Source: Sorangium cellulosum So0157-2
GTDB lineage: Bacteria > Myxococcota_A > Polyangia > Polyangiales > Polyangiaceae
Direction of reading: 5' to 3'
DNA length: 64,000 nucleotides
NCBI RefSeq assembly: GCF_000418325.1
Contig: NC_021658.1
Coordinates: forward strand, 9,438,001 to 9,502,000
Of the stretch, positions 1-8,304 are shown piece by piece. A program made the position numbers and the translations under genes. Below the pieces are notes generated by a model, which saw only the letters and a list, made by a program, of their open reading frames with translations, was not told the origin of the DNA and ran no database searches. Numbering within the stretch: position 1 is the stretch's first letter; each line of letters opens with the position of its first letter.

Positions 1-44
1 GGGATCGCGAGACAGCTGAAAAGAGAGCTCTTGCGATGGCGCAT
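1..44 (-). CDS. Start of a second FG-GAP-type lipoprotein (partial, runs off the left edge)
   Basis: An ATG at 44 reads leftward as MRHRKSSLFSCLAIP before the window ends. This matches residue for residue, with a few changes, the first 15 residues of the neighbouring lipoprotein (MRYRKGSLLGYLAIP). The DNA upstream of both starts is also alike (45-108 against 2140-2204). It is therefore most likely the N-terminal signal sequence of a tandem paralogue of the next gene, encoded on the same strand. Only 14 full codons are visible, so domain content cannot be judged. Confidence 0.7.
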   Translation of the reverse strand, partial: MRHRKSSLFSCLAI

Positions 45-108
45 GCGTTGTCCTCTGTTTTCTTGTTGGAGCGGCGGGGGGGGGTGCCGCGCGATGTTAG
101 CCTGCGCT
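31..108. repeat. Duplicated gene start and leader, copy 1
   Basis: This stretch holds the first codons and leader of the left-edge lipoprotein. It aligns with 2127-2204, sharing blocks such as TGTCCTCTGTTTT, GCCGCGCGATGTT and CCTGCGCTGGC with small indels. The similarity covers both the signal-peptide codons and at least 60 bp upstream, so promoter and ribosome-binding regions were duplicated with the genes. Confidence 0.7.
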
Positions 109-114
109 GGCGGG

Positions 115-2139
115 TCAGAGCCCGTTCGGGATCACGGTGAGGGTGCCGGAGCCGCGGTTCGTCAGGACGAGATCGTCGTACCCATCGCCGTCCAGGTCCG
201 CGGCGGCGATGGCGTTGGGGCCGGGCGAGGCGCCGGTCGGGACGACGGGACCCGCGGCGAAGCCTCCGCCGCCGTTGCCGGTCATCGGGCGGACGCCGCC
301 CGGGGAGGTGGTGACCAGGATGTAGGCGTCGAGCTCACCGTCACCGTTGAAATCGCTGGCCACGACCCCCAGCGCCGAGTTGGCGATCGCGGTGGGCGAA
401 GCGGTGGATGAAGCGCCGCTCGCGAACGTGCCGTCGCCGTTCCCCTTGAAGAAGAAGAGGAACCGGCCGGCCGCGCCGTTCGAGAGGATGTCGAGCGTGC
501 CGTCGCCGTCGGCGTCGCCGAAGGCGATGCCCGCCGTCTGGCCGCTGGCGGCGTTGGTGTAGGCGACCGGCGCGGCGAACGAGCCGTTGCCCTGGCTGAT
601 GAGGATCGACAGGCGCGCGGTGCCGGGGCTCGTCACCACGAGATCGGAGGAGCCGTCGCCGTTCAGATCGCGGCAGGCGATGCTCGACTGCACGCCGCCT
701 GTGCCCGAGATGGGGATGAGCGCGGGCGCGGCGAAGCTGCCCGTGCCGGTGCCCAGGATCACGCTCACCTGACTCGACGTCACGCTGGTGGTGGCGATGT
801 CGGCCACCCCATCGCTATCGAAGTCCCCGGCGCAGAGGTGGACCGAGCCCGGGGTTCCGGTGGTGAAGGTCGTCGGCATGCCGAAGGTCCCGGGCGCGCT
901 CGGGCCCAGGTTTCGGTAGACGCTGATGCTCCCGTTGCTGGTGGGCAGGTTGGTCTGGCCGTCGACGGTGACGGCGTCGAGCCAGCCGTCGCCGTCCACG
1001 TCCACCGCCACGACCGCGTTGCTGGAGAGCGGGGCGCCCGGATAGTAGAGCTCCGGCTGGACGGTCGTGTCGCCGTTGCCGTGGAACACGGAGAGCGACC
1101 CGGCGGGGGTTTGTGACGATCCGGATTCGGCGTTGGCCACCAGGATGTCGAGCTCGCCGTCGCCATTCACGTCGGCGACCGCCGGAGCCAGCGGGCTGTG
1201 GGGCGCGGGCACGCTGATCGGCGTGCCGGGGACCTGGCCGGAGGGCGCGGCCTGGCAGCCGCCGTTCGCGCAGATGTCACCCGGCGCGCACGCGCTGTTG
1301 CAGGCGTTGCAGTGGGAGGCGTCGCTCTGGAGGTTCACCTCGCAGCCGTCGGACGTGAGGCCGTTGCAGTCCGCGAGGCTGCCTTCGCACGCCTCGCAGC
1401 GGGTCCCCTCGTAGGTGGGCAAGCACGCGCAGGAGTAGCTGTCGATGTGGTCGACGCAGGTCCCGTCGTTCTGGCACGGGCTTTCGGCGCACTCGTCGAT
1501 GTCGGTCTCGCAGTCGGCGCCGGTGAAGCCGGGCGGGCACGCGCAGGTGTAGCCGTCGATGCCGTCGGTGCAGGTCCCGCCGTTCTGGCACGGACTTTCG
1601 GCGCACTCGTCGATATTGGTGCAGGTCACGCCGTCGCCCTCGTACCCCGCGTTGCAAGCGCAGGTGAAGGAGGTCGGCGTATCGGCGCATGTAGCGTTCG
1701 CGTCGCAGTCGTCGGTGCCCAGGGCGCACTCGTCGTTCTCGGTGCACGTGCCGTGATGACAGGTGAGGCCGTCGCAGCACGGCACCGCGGCGTCGCAGGG
1801 CGCGCCCTCGGGGAGGCAGCCGTCGCCGTGGCAGGTGGGATCGCCCAGGGCGATGTAGTCGCCGAGATGCAGCAAGTGCGCGGGGAGGCACAACAGGTTG
1901 ATCTTGAGGATCGTGTAGGGGTACGTCGTGGAGCCGTTCCTGTGGCACATCAGGATCGTGCCGTGGACGTCGAAGTCGTCGCAATGATCGGGGGTGAGGG
2001 CGCCATGGGCCTCGCCCACGGCCTCGTCGTCGTCGCCGTCGGCCGCGGAGGGGTCGGCGCCGGTGCAGCTCGCGACCAGCACGGTGGAGAAAGCCGGGAT
2101 CGCCAGATAGCCGAGAAGAGAGCCCTTGCGATAGCGCAT
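115..2139 (-). CDS. EGF-like/FG-GAP repeat lipoprotein
   Basis: This 674-residue protein is probably exported and lipid-anchored. Its N-terminus is basic, then hydrophobic, with a lipobox ending in Cys25 (VLVASC). Cysteine-rich EGF-like modules occupy about residues 130-250, including the calcium-type DIDECAESPCQN motif twice. A further Cys-rich segment follows, and from about residue 315 to the end there are repeated FG-GAP/VCBS units with DxNGDGxxD calcium loops (VADVNGDGELD, VDVDGDGWLD, RDLNGDGSSD, SDFNGDGELD), as in beta-propeller surface proteins. Such proteins bind ligands or surfaces outside the cell; the partner here is unknown. The ATG at 2139 is chosen because the signal peptide begins there and the left-edge paralogue starts at the same residue. 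Confidence 0.85.
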   Translation of the reverse strand: MRYRKGSLLGYLAIPAFSTVLVASCTGADPSAADGDDDEAVGEAHGALTPDHCDDFDVHGTILMCHRNGSTTYPYTILKINLLCLPAHLLHLGDYIALGDPTCHGDGCLPEGAPCDAAVPCCDGLTCHHGTCTENDECALGTDDCDANATCADTPTSFTCACNAGYEGDGVTCTNIDECAESPCQNGGTCTDGIDGYTCACPPGFTGADCETDIDECAESPCQNDGTCVDHIDSYSCACLPTYEGTRCEACEGSLADCNGLTSDGCEVNLQSDASHCNACNSACAPGDICANGGCQAAPSGQVPGTPISVPAPHSPLAPAVADVNGDGELDILVANAESGSSQTPAGSLSVFHGNGDTTVQPELYYPGAPLSSNAVVAVDVDGDGWLDAVTVDGQTNLPTSNGSISVYRNLGPSAPGTFGMPTTFTTGTPGSVHLCAGDFDSDGVADIATTSVTSSQVSVILGTGTGSFAAPALIPISGTGGVQSSIACRDLNGDGSSDLVVTSPGTARLSILISQGNGSFAAPVAYTNAASGQTAGIAFGDADGDGTLDILSNGAAGRFLFFFKGNGDGTFASGASSTASPTAIANSALGVVASDFNGDGELDAYILVTTSPGGVRPMTGNGGGGFAAGPVVPTGASPGPNAIAAADLDGDGYDDLVLTNRGSGTLTVIPNGL

Positions 2140-2204
2140 CGCCTGTCCTCTGTTTTTCTTGAAGCGGGGGGCGCCGCGCGATGTTCGGCCTGCGCTGGCT
2201 GAAG
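2127..2204. repeat. Duplicated gene start and leader, copy 2
   Basis: This is the partner of the repeat at 31-108: the start codon region and about 65 bp upstream of the complete lipoprotein gene. The two copies differ by point changes and small indels, so the duplication is not recent. Confidence 0.7.
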
Positions 2205-2678
2205 AAATGTCAGGTCGTCCACATCTGCCAATTCAAGTTCGAGGCCAGCGCGAGGACGTCCTTTGCGGGGGTGACGTCGAGGCAGGCCGCTGCGCGTCTT
2301 CCGCGTTTCGCGCGCGCCGCCGCGCGAGCCGCCGGCACCCGCGCTGAGCTCGCGCCGAAATCCGGGCACACCGCCTCATCGGGCCCGTTTTCCCGGCACC
2401 GCGCACATCACGGTACAGGGCACGAGCAGCCCGCGGGCCCGTCGCGCTCCGCTGCTACGGCTGCTGCTGCCTGAACGCCTCAGCTGCGGAGTGTGCGCCT
2501 CATCGCGCGGAACGACCGCGCACACTCCGCCGTCGATGGTGGGTTTTCAGCACACGCAGGGCGCTTCAATCAGGCGAGCCACGTCCCGCCCGGTCGGCGC
2601 CGGGTCCGGATGGCTGGCGATGTCGCTCTTCGGGCGCGATCGACGAACGGGCCTTCGCGGGCGCGTCCGCGCCCCAGG
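2205..2678. other. Gene-free spacer
   Basis: I see no supportable gene here. The reading frames that cross it have no recognisable domain and are probably chance open frames in GC-rich DNA. It separates the lipoprotein 5' end from the orphan dehydrogenase fragment and should contain the promoter of the lipoprotein gene, but no clear -35/-10 pair stood out. Confidence 0.5.
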
Positions 2679-2742
2679 CTCAGATCACCCGGTCCACGAG
2701 CGGCTCCCCCCGCTCGAACCGCCGCAGGCTCGCCAGGAAATG
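2679..2742. repeat. 64-bp direct repeat, left copy (att-like)
   Basis: Aligning this by eye with 6511-6574 gives 58 identical bases of 64 in the same orientation. The right copy is the 3' end of the intact D-2-hydroxyacid dehydrogenase gene. The two copies bracket the two-ATPase block. The few differences give mostly conservative amino-acid changes, so this looks like a 3' end from a related gene rather than a fresh target-site duplication. Confidence 0.75.
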
Positions 2743-2754
2743 AACGGCGTACAG
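2680..2754 (-). pseudogene. Orphan 3' end of a D-2-hydroxyacid dehydrogenase gene
   Basis: Read leftward, the frame ends LASLRRFERGEPLVDRVI-stop. The intact dehydrogenase at 6512-7486 ends VANLRRFERGEALVDRVI-stop. Only about 24 codons upstream of the stop look homologous, and a stop codon in the same frame lies a few codons further upstream, so no gene body remains. It is the scar of a duplication or integration event. It lies directly after the 3' end of the large ATPase gene. Confidence 0.7.
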
Positions 2755-2780
2755 GAGGCGCCGACGGGCTCATCGCGGCC

Positions 2781-5162
2781 TCAGTTCTCAGGGGCAGCGC
2801 GGCCGTTGCGGGGACGCCGGACCCTGGCCTTAGCGCGTGTGCGGTTGCCAGAGGCGCGTGCTTTCCCGGACCTGTCCTCCTGCCGCTTCTGACGCTGCTG
2901 CTCGACGAACCGGACCAGATCGGAGGCGACCTCCAGCACTTCAGGAGGGGCATGAACAGGCTTCCCGGCGATCTGGCGGAGCGCGACGACGAGCGGCTCG
3001 AACAAGATCCTGGCCGGGGATGCCTCGAGGAGGGCCAGCGCTCTGTCGACCTGGCCCGCAGCGGCGGCCGCGATGAGGAGATCGCGCAGGTGATCTGCTA
3101 CTTTCCGGGCGTCGTCTTCCGAGGAAAGGATTTGCTCGACCACCAGGAACGTCTCGTCCCACAGTCCGGCCAATTCTCCGAGCAATACGGCACCACTGAT
3201 CCTCGTCATTGGCTCATTGCCCGAGGCCGCGAACACTCGTCCGGTCCAGGGGTAAGCAGGCTCCAGCTCCCTCTGATGCTCGTCCTGCCATCTATCGCTG
3301 TCGACTCCGGATTGAGGATCCACTGAGCTGAGCCATGCCAGCATCGTCAGGATCGGATTCGTAATACGGCGGTGCTTCGCCTTGTCGTACGCTTGAAGAA
3401 CGCCGCTCCAGTTCTTCTGAACATACTGTGCAGCGGCGACGGCGATCCACGCCCAGCGCTCCCCCGCGGCTGCCGCTTGCTCGTACTCGCGAAGGAGTCG
3501 CGCTTGGTCGCTCGGGCCCACTCGTTGCAGGACCTTGACAAGCTGCTCAGCGACCGTTGGGTCTTTCGACCTGATAGCAAGCCATTTCCTCACACAACGC
3601 TCCGCGTCGTATGGCCGACCGGCCTTTAGATAAGCGTTCGCTGCTATCACAGCAGAAGGACACTCGTCCGTGCCCCAACGTGCCTCGGCCTCTGCCAGAC
3701 GCTCGAGCACTGCCCCTGCATCGGCGTAACGCTCCGCGTATGCATATCCGCTTGCTTCCAATAGCAAATCCCGCTCCGTCGCGACACGCTCGACTTCTGT
3801 GCGCATCAAACGTTCGAGCGTTCCCTCGAGGGACGTGCTGATATCCGGCCAGCTCAAGACGTCAAACCGCGAAATCAGCAATAGGATGAGCTCGCGCCGC
3901 AGCTCCGGATCGCGCACGCGCTGCACGATCCCCTCCATCACATCGAAGTGATCCCTCCGCTCCTCCGGCCCGAGCCCCTTCGCCTCCTCCGCGATCTGCC
4001 CGAGCAGCCCCACGAGGCCATCCCCCTCGTAGAGATGAACCATGAAATCCACCACCGCGCGCACGCGCGCGGCGCCCGCCCCGCGGCGCCGGAGCAGATG
4101 GTAGATGTTGTACAGCCGCTCGCTCAGCCGGTATCTGAGCCTCCGCCCCTGTCCTTCTTCGACCACGGCCCCGCGGCTCACGAGCCGGTGTAGCAGCGCG
4201 CTGGCCTGGTTGACCTCCATCCGCGCCGCGTCCGCCACCTCCCGCGCCGTGGACGGCGACCACAGGTCCGCCAGTGTCACGTAGACCTTGCGCTCCGTCG
4301 CCGGCAGACTCTCGAGGTGGCTCTTGAAATAATCAGTGTTGTCGTCGACGAGCTGCGTCAGGTTCTCCATCAGGTGACGCAGCGACGTCTTCGCCGCGAA
4401 CGACGCCAGGATCCCGAGTAGCCGCGGATTGCCCCCCGTCAGGATCTGCATTGGCCGCACCCGTCGCTCACTCGCCTTCACGCCGCCGACGGCCTCCCAG
4501 AGCGCCCGGCACTCGGCCAGATCGAGCGGCTCCAGCGCGTACGTCGCGAACATCTCGTAGAGCGCCTGCTCCTCGTCGAGGATCGCGCCAAACCGGGACG
4601 TCGCCGTGGCGAGCAGCAGGATGCGCGGCTCGTTCTGCAGGGTGTGCCGCAGCGACCAGGCGTCCTTCTTCGGCATCTGCTCGTCGAGCAGCATGTGCAG
4701 GTTCTCGATGACGAGCAGGATGCGTTTCCCCTGCTCCTCGGCGAAGCCAACCAGCCGCGCCAGCGCCCTCGCGCACAGCCGATCGTCATCCCGCTCGGCA
4801 CGGAGCTCGTCGTGGAGCGCCTGCCAGCGGGCATCTCCCGTCTGGTCGCCGAGGTGCATGATCGCCTCGAGCCAGAGCTCGCCGATCGTCGAGACCGAGT
4901 AGCTCTCCTCGCCGAACACCAGCGGATACCAGCGCGCGCCGAGCTCCGGATCCCGCGTCACCGTGTCGGCGAGCATCCGCACCAGGGTCGTCTTGCCCAT
5001 CCCGCGCGACCCGAGCAGGAGCACGTGCTGGTTCGAAGGGCCCGTGCTGTCGCGGATGTACTGGAGCACGATGTCGAGATCGCGCTTCCGCACTACGAAC
5101 GACGACCGCAGCTGCTCCGGCGTGAGGAACGCCGGGTTGTGCTTCATGAGCGGCGCATTCAT
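2781..5162 (-). CDS. STAND/Orc1-Cdc6-like P-loop ATPase with helical-repeat C-terminus
   Basis: The predicted cytoplasmic protein has 793 residues. The N-terminal P-loop domain has Walker A GSRGMGKTT (about 51-59), a Walker B-like strand ILLVIENLH (about 148) and a sensor-like strand ILLLATATS. A winged-helix-like region follows (about 285-360). The rest, to about 750, is helical and TPR-like in composition (for example AYLKAGRPYDAERCVRKWL). The C-terminus is a very basic tail rich in Arg/Lys. The start at 5162 is preferred over a longer frame because its ATG overlaps the stop of the upstream ATPase as ATGA, which implies translational coupling. Some parts are less GC-rich than the surroundings (3361-3420 has 33 G/C of 60). 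The layout recalls STAND NTPases of signalling or phage defence; its effector and target are unknown. Confidence 0.75.
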   Translation of the reverse strand: MNAPLMKHNPAFLTPEQLRSSFVVRKRDLDIVLQYIRDSTGPSNQHVLLLGSRGMGKTTLVRMLADTVTRDPELGARWYPLVFGEESYSVSTIGELWLEAIMHLGDQTGDARWQALHDELRAERDDDRLCARALARLVGFAEEQGKRILLVIENLHMLLDEQMPKKDAWSLRHTLQNEPRILLLATATSRFGAILDEEQALYEMFATYALEPLDLAECRALWEAVGGVKASERRVRPMQILTGGNPRLLGILASFAAKTSLRHLMENLTQLVDDNTDYFKSHLESLPATERKVYVTLADLWSPSTAREVADAARMEVNQASALLHRLVSRGAVVEEGQGRRLRYRLSERLYNIYHLLRRRGAGAARVRAVVDFMVHLYEGDGLVGLLGQIAEEAKGLGPEERRDHFDVMEGIVQRVRDPELRRELILLLISRFDVLSWPDISTSLEGTLERLMRTEVERVATERDLLLEASGYAYAERYADAGAVLERLAEAEARWGTDECPSAVIAANAYLKAGRPYDAERCVRKWLAIRSKDPTVAEQLVKVLQRVGPSDQARLLREYEQAAAAGERWAWIAVAAAQYVQKNWSGVLQAYDKAKHRRITNPILTMLAWLSSVDPQSGVDSDRWQDEHQRELEPAYPWTGRVFAASGNEPMTRISGAVLLGELAGLWDETFLVVEQILSSEDDARKVADHLRDLLIAAAAAGQVDRALALLEASPARILFEPLVVALRQIAGKPVHAPPEVLEVASDLVRFVEQQRQKRQEDRSGKARASGNRTRAKARVRRPRNGRAAPEN

Positions 5163-6427
5163 GGCGCGCCCCGCGCGGCGGCCGGAGTGAACTGCGACGC
5201 GAACCGCCGCTTCCACCAGTCGCGCAGCAGAAGCGAGGCAAACACGAACGCGCCAGCGTCGTTGTCCACGAGGTATCCATCGTGCTTCAGGACATCCATC
5301 ACCCGCCGCAGTACGTCCTGGAGCTTCTCTCCCGGCGCCCCGGGCTCCGCGGCCGCCGCGTTGTCCCTCGCGAGCGCCATCGACGCCCCCGGCGTCAAGA
5401 CCCCGACGACCGCCGCCTCCGTGAGCAGATCCAGGGTGAGCGGCAGATCCTTCTCGCCGAGCACCAGCTTGAGCCGCTCCTCCATATGGCTGAGCTCCGC
5501 ATGCCCACGCGTGCTGAGCATGCGCTGCTGGTAGACGCGCTCGACGTCCTCGGGAGAGACCTCTTGCTGGCCTCGCCGTTGTACATCATTGTAGACATGG
5601 TTGAAGAACATCTGCACGTGATGCGGGATGCAGGAGCCGAGTTTGTCGACCATGCTCCGCGCCGCGCCCTCGAGCAGCACCACGCTATAGTTGTTCGCCA
5701 GCGCCTCCAGGCAGCCGATCGCCGTTTCGTCGTCCCACGGGCGCAGCTCGAACGGTGTGAACGTATTGATCGTCGCGCTAAGACCGGCCTGGCGCAGGAC
5801 CGGCTCCAGGCCGATCGACCCAGCGACGACTAGCCGGATCTTCGATCGATGCTTGATGGTTTGCGCGCGCAGGAACGACAGGAACTCGTCCGTTAGCTTC
5901 CTCCGCTCCGGCGTGATGGTGAACTCATCCCCCTTGAGAAGCCGGTTCACCAGGATCGGCAGCTCGTCCATAAAGACGACGACGGGCTTGTCGTCGCCGG
6001 CGAGCGCGTCGAAGAGGCGCTCGCCCTTGGCCTGCCAGTTCTGCTTCAGGTGCTCGCGAAACGTGAGCTTGAACTCCTCGGTGCCGAGCGACTCGATCCG
6101 CTCGGCCTTGTCCCGCACGAGCTCCTTGGCCCTGTCCCAGAGCGTCTGGTGAGGTCGCGTGGCCACGCCCAGCTCGACGACCGCGTCCTCGCCGCTCTGG
6201 GACCTCTGCAGATCGAGGAACAGGCACCTATAGTCCCCCTTCTCCAGCTCCTCACAGAGCTTGCGCATCAAGCTCGTCTTGCCGACGCGGCGGGGCGCGG
6301 CGATGAGGACGTTCGCCCCCTCGCCGAGGAGCTCCTTGAGATCCCAGACCTCCTGCTCCCGGTTCCAGAACCGGTCGCCGCTCACCCAGTTGCCCACCTC
6401 CCGGACGAGCTTCGCCTTGACCTGCAT
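5159..6427 (-). CDS. Archaeal-type AAA ATPase (PF01637/COG1672-like)
   Basis: This 422-residue ATPase has an N-terminal box typical of the family (FWNREQEVWDLKELL). Walker A is APRRVGKTS (44-52) and a textbook Walker B, VVVFMDE, has Asp154-Glu155. A sensor strand (KIRLVVAGSIGLEPVL) is followed by an FELRPW motif characteristic of this ATPase family. The C-terminal third is probably a winged helix. No membrane segment or signal is visible. Its stop overlaps the start of the larger ATPase, so the two are almost certainly one transcript and may form a complex. Only 84 bp separate its start from the end of the dehydrogenase gene. Family members include ATPases tied to mobile or defence loci, but the substrate cannot be read from sequence. 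Confidence 0.8.
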   Translation of the reverse strand: MQVKAKLVREVGNWVSGDRFWNREQEVWDLKELLGEGANVLIAAPRRVGKTSLMRKLCEELEKGDYRCLFLDLQRSQSGEDAVVELGVATRPHQTLWDRAKELVRDKAERIESLGTEEFKLTFREHLKQNWQAKGERLFDALAGDDKPVVVFMDELPILVNRLLKGDEFTITPERRKLTDEFLSFLRAQTIKHRSKIRLVVAGSIGLEPVLRQAGLSATINTFTPFELRPWDDETAIGCLEALANNYSVVLLEGAARSMVDKLGSCIPHHVQMFFNHVYNDVQRRGQQEVSPEDVERVYQQRMLSTRGHAELSHMEERLKLVLGEKDLPLTLDLLTEAAVVGVLTPGASMALARDNAAAAEPGAPGEKLQDVLRRVMDVLKHDGYLVDNDAGAFVFASLLLRDWWKRRFASQFTPAAARGAP

Positions 6428-6510
6428 GGGGTCAACCTACCCCGCCGGCCACCGCTCGCAACAGTTTCGTTGGCAACCGAGCCGCCCGCGGCCCGGCGCA
6501 CCCGCGCCGC

Positions 6511-6574
6511 CTCAGATCACCCGGTCCACGAGCGCCTCCCCCCGCTCGAACCGCCTCAAATTCGCCACGAAATG
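6511..6574. repeat. 64-bp direct repeat, right copy (gene 3' end)
   Basis: This is the last 63 bp of the intact dehydrogenase gene plus one base. It matches 2679-2742 at 58 of 64 positions in direct orientation. Between the copies lie the two ATPase genes and nothing else that is recognisable. Confidence 0.75.
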
Positions 6575-7486
6575 CTCGACCTGCGCCACCGGCTCCTCGC
6601 GCCGCCCGCCGGCGGTGTGCGGCGTGATGAAGCAGCCCGGGGCGCGCCAGAGCGGGTGATCCGGCGGCAGCGGCTCGGGATCCGTCACGTCGAGGTAAGC
6701 GCCCGCGAGGCGGCGCGCCTCGAGCGCCTCGAGCAGCGCCGCCTGGTCGACCGTGGCCCCCCGGCCGACGTTGAAGAACCACGCGCCCGGGCGCATCCGC
6801 GCGAGCAGCGCGGCCGAGACCAGCCGCCGCGTGCCCTCGGCCTCGGGCAGGCTCGAGACCACGTGGTCCGCCCACGCGAAGGCCTCGCCGAGCTCCTCCC
6901 GCGCGACGGCGCGGCCAGGCTCGTCGCCGCGGGGACGGGCGCGCAGGACGCGGAGCTCCACCTCGAACGGGGCGAGCAGCGCGGCGAGGCGGCGGCCGAT
7001 GGCGCCGAAGCCGAGGAGCAGCACCCGCCGGCCCCGGAGCAGCGCGCTCCTCGACCGCACGGCCGCGTCGGGCCAGCCGCGCGGGCCGCGCTGGTTCTCG
7101 AGGCACTCGGGCAGCCGCCGCGACGCGGCCAGCAGGAACGCGAGCGCGTGCTCCGCGCACGGGTCGGCGTAGACGCCGCTGCTCGTCGTGAGGACCGCGC
7201 CGCGCGCCGCGAGCGCGGCGCGCACCGCCGCCACGTCGTAACGGGCATAGCCCGCGGTGCTGAGGTGCACCCAGCGGAGGCGCGGGGCCGCGCACACGTC
7301 GTCCGGGTGCGGCTGGCCGAAGACAACGTCGGCGCCCTGCACCGCCGGATCGCGCCCGACCTCGGCGAGGTTCTCCGCCGAGCGCGCGCCGGACAGCACG
7401 AGCTCGTGCGGCGCGACGCCCTCGGCGAGCGCCCGCGCCGCCTCCTCGGGGAACACCATGGTGCAGGCGATGACCCTCCGATCCAT
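6512..7486 (-). CDS. NAD(P)-dependent D-2-hydroxyacid dehydrogenase
   Basis: The 324-residue cytoplasmic oxidoreductase belongs to the D-isomer-specific 2-hydroxyacid dehydrogenase family, which interconverts 2-oxoacids and D-2-hydroxyacids. The Rossmann motif GFGAIGRRLA lies near the middle. The catalytic trio is present: Arg in FNVGRGATVDQ, Glu in DVTDPEPLP and His in FITPHTAGG. The ATG at 7486 is chosen because the open frame upstream only runs into the neighbouring gene. The start lies 11 bp after the stop of the aldo/keto-reductase-like gene, which suggests an operon. Substrate is unknown; glyoxylate/hydroxypyruvate-type acids are plausible. The 3' end of the gene is duplicated at 2679-2742. 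Confidence 0.88.
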   Translation of the reverse strand: MDRRVIACTMVFPEEAARALAEGVAPHELVLSGARSAENLAEVGRDPAVQGADVVFGQPHPDDVCAAPRLRWVHLSTAGYARYDVAAVRAALAARGAVLTTSSGVYADPCAEHALAFLLAASRRLPECLENQRGPRGWPDAAVRSRSALLRGRRVLLLGFGAIGRRLAALLAPFEVELRVLRARPRGDEPGRAVAREELGEAFAWADHVVSSLPEAEGTRRLVSAALLARMRPGAWFFNVGRGATVDQAALLEALEARRLAGAYLDVTDPEPLPPDHPLWRAPGCFITPHTAGGRREEPVAQVEHFVANLRRFERGEALVDRVI

Positions 7487-7497
7487 GGCCGCCCCGC

Positions 7498-8283
7498 TCA
7501 CCCGTGCACCGCCCGGCCGAACTCGCGCATCCACGCGTCCTCGTCCGCGGTGAGCGGGCCCTTCGCGAGCGCGTCGAGGTTCTCCTCCACCTCGGCGCGG
7601 CTCCTCGGGCCGGTCAGCGCGACGTCCACGTGCGGGCTGGAGAGCTGGAATCGATAGCAGTCGCCCGCCGTCATCGCCGGTCCGGACCAGCCCTTCGGCC
7701 TCTTCAAGAGGCGCCGCCACGCCGTCGCCGTGTAGGCGAGGACGCTCGGCCGCGCGTCGCGCACGTGCGGGAAGATGTCGCGCTCCGCCCCCGGATGCGC
7801 GGCGTTGTAGCGGATCATCAGGAGATCGAGCGGAGAGGACGCCGCCAGGCTGCCCGCCCGCGGGCGGTCGTGGATGCTCACCCCGAGCGCGCCCACCTTG
7901 CCGCTCTCGCGCAGGTGCACGAGCTCGCGCTCGGTCGCGCTCGTCCACGCGGAGCCGACGCCGAGCCAGCTGAGCAGGTAGACGTCGAGGTGATCGGTCC
8001 CGAGCTCGCGCAGGAGCTTCTCGGCCCCGCGGCGCACGCCCCAGCCGAACCAGCCGACCTGCGCGTAGCCGACCACCGCCACCTGATCGCGCCGCCGCTT
8101 CAGCGCCTCGCGCAGCGGGTTGCCGAGCCCGCGCGCGCGCATCGTCCAGAGGAAGAGGTTGACGCCGCGATCCATCGCCGCGCGCACGCCATCCTCGTCG
8201 ATGCCGTAGTTCGCCGCGAGGCCGAGCCGGAAGAGGCGCTTGCCGCGGAACGCGGCCGGCGCGCGGTGGAGCCAGTCATCCAT
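7498..8283 (-). CDS. Aldo/keto reductase-fold protein with lost catalytic tetrad
   Basis: The 261-residue protein follows the aldo/keto reductase TIM-barrel pattern: an N-terminal RLGLAANYGIDEDGV strand-helix, ELGTDHLDVYLLSW, RESGKVGALGVSIHD, and a C-terminal VDVALTGPRSRAEVEENL. The usual tetrad is Asp-Tyr-Lys-His. The Asp/Tyr segment normally like FDTAxxYG reads LFLWTMRARGLG, the Lys segment reads VAVVGYAQV, and the His segment reads YLLSW instead of YLLHW. All four catalytic positions appear replaced, so ordinary NADPH-dependent carbonyl reduction is unlikely. It sits between a GNAT acetyltransferase and a hydroxyacid dehydrogenase on the same strand. Confidence 0.75.
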   Translation of the reverse strand: MDDWLHRAPAAFRGKRLFRLGLAANYGIDEDGVRAAMDRGVNLFLWTMRARGLGNPLREALKRRRDQVAVVGYAQVGWFGWGVRRGAEKLLRELGTDHLDVYLLSWLGVGSAWTSATERELVHLRESGKVGALGVSIHDRPRAGSLAASSPLDLLMIRYNAAHPGAERDIFPHVRDARPSVLAYTATAWRRLLKRPKGWSGPAMTAGDCYRFQLSSPHVDVALTGPRSRAEVEENLDALAKGPLTADEDAWMREFGRAVHG

Positions 8284-8304
8284 GCGCCGGCAGCTTACAC
8301 CACC

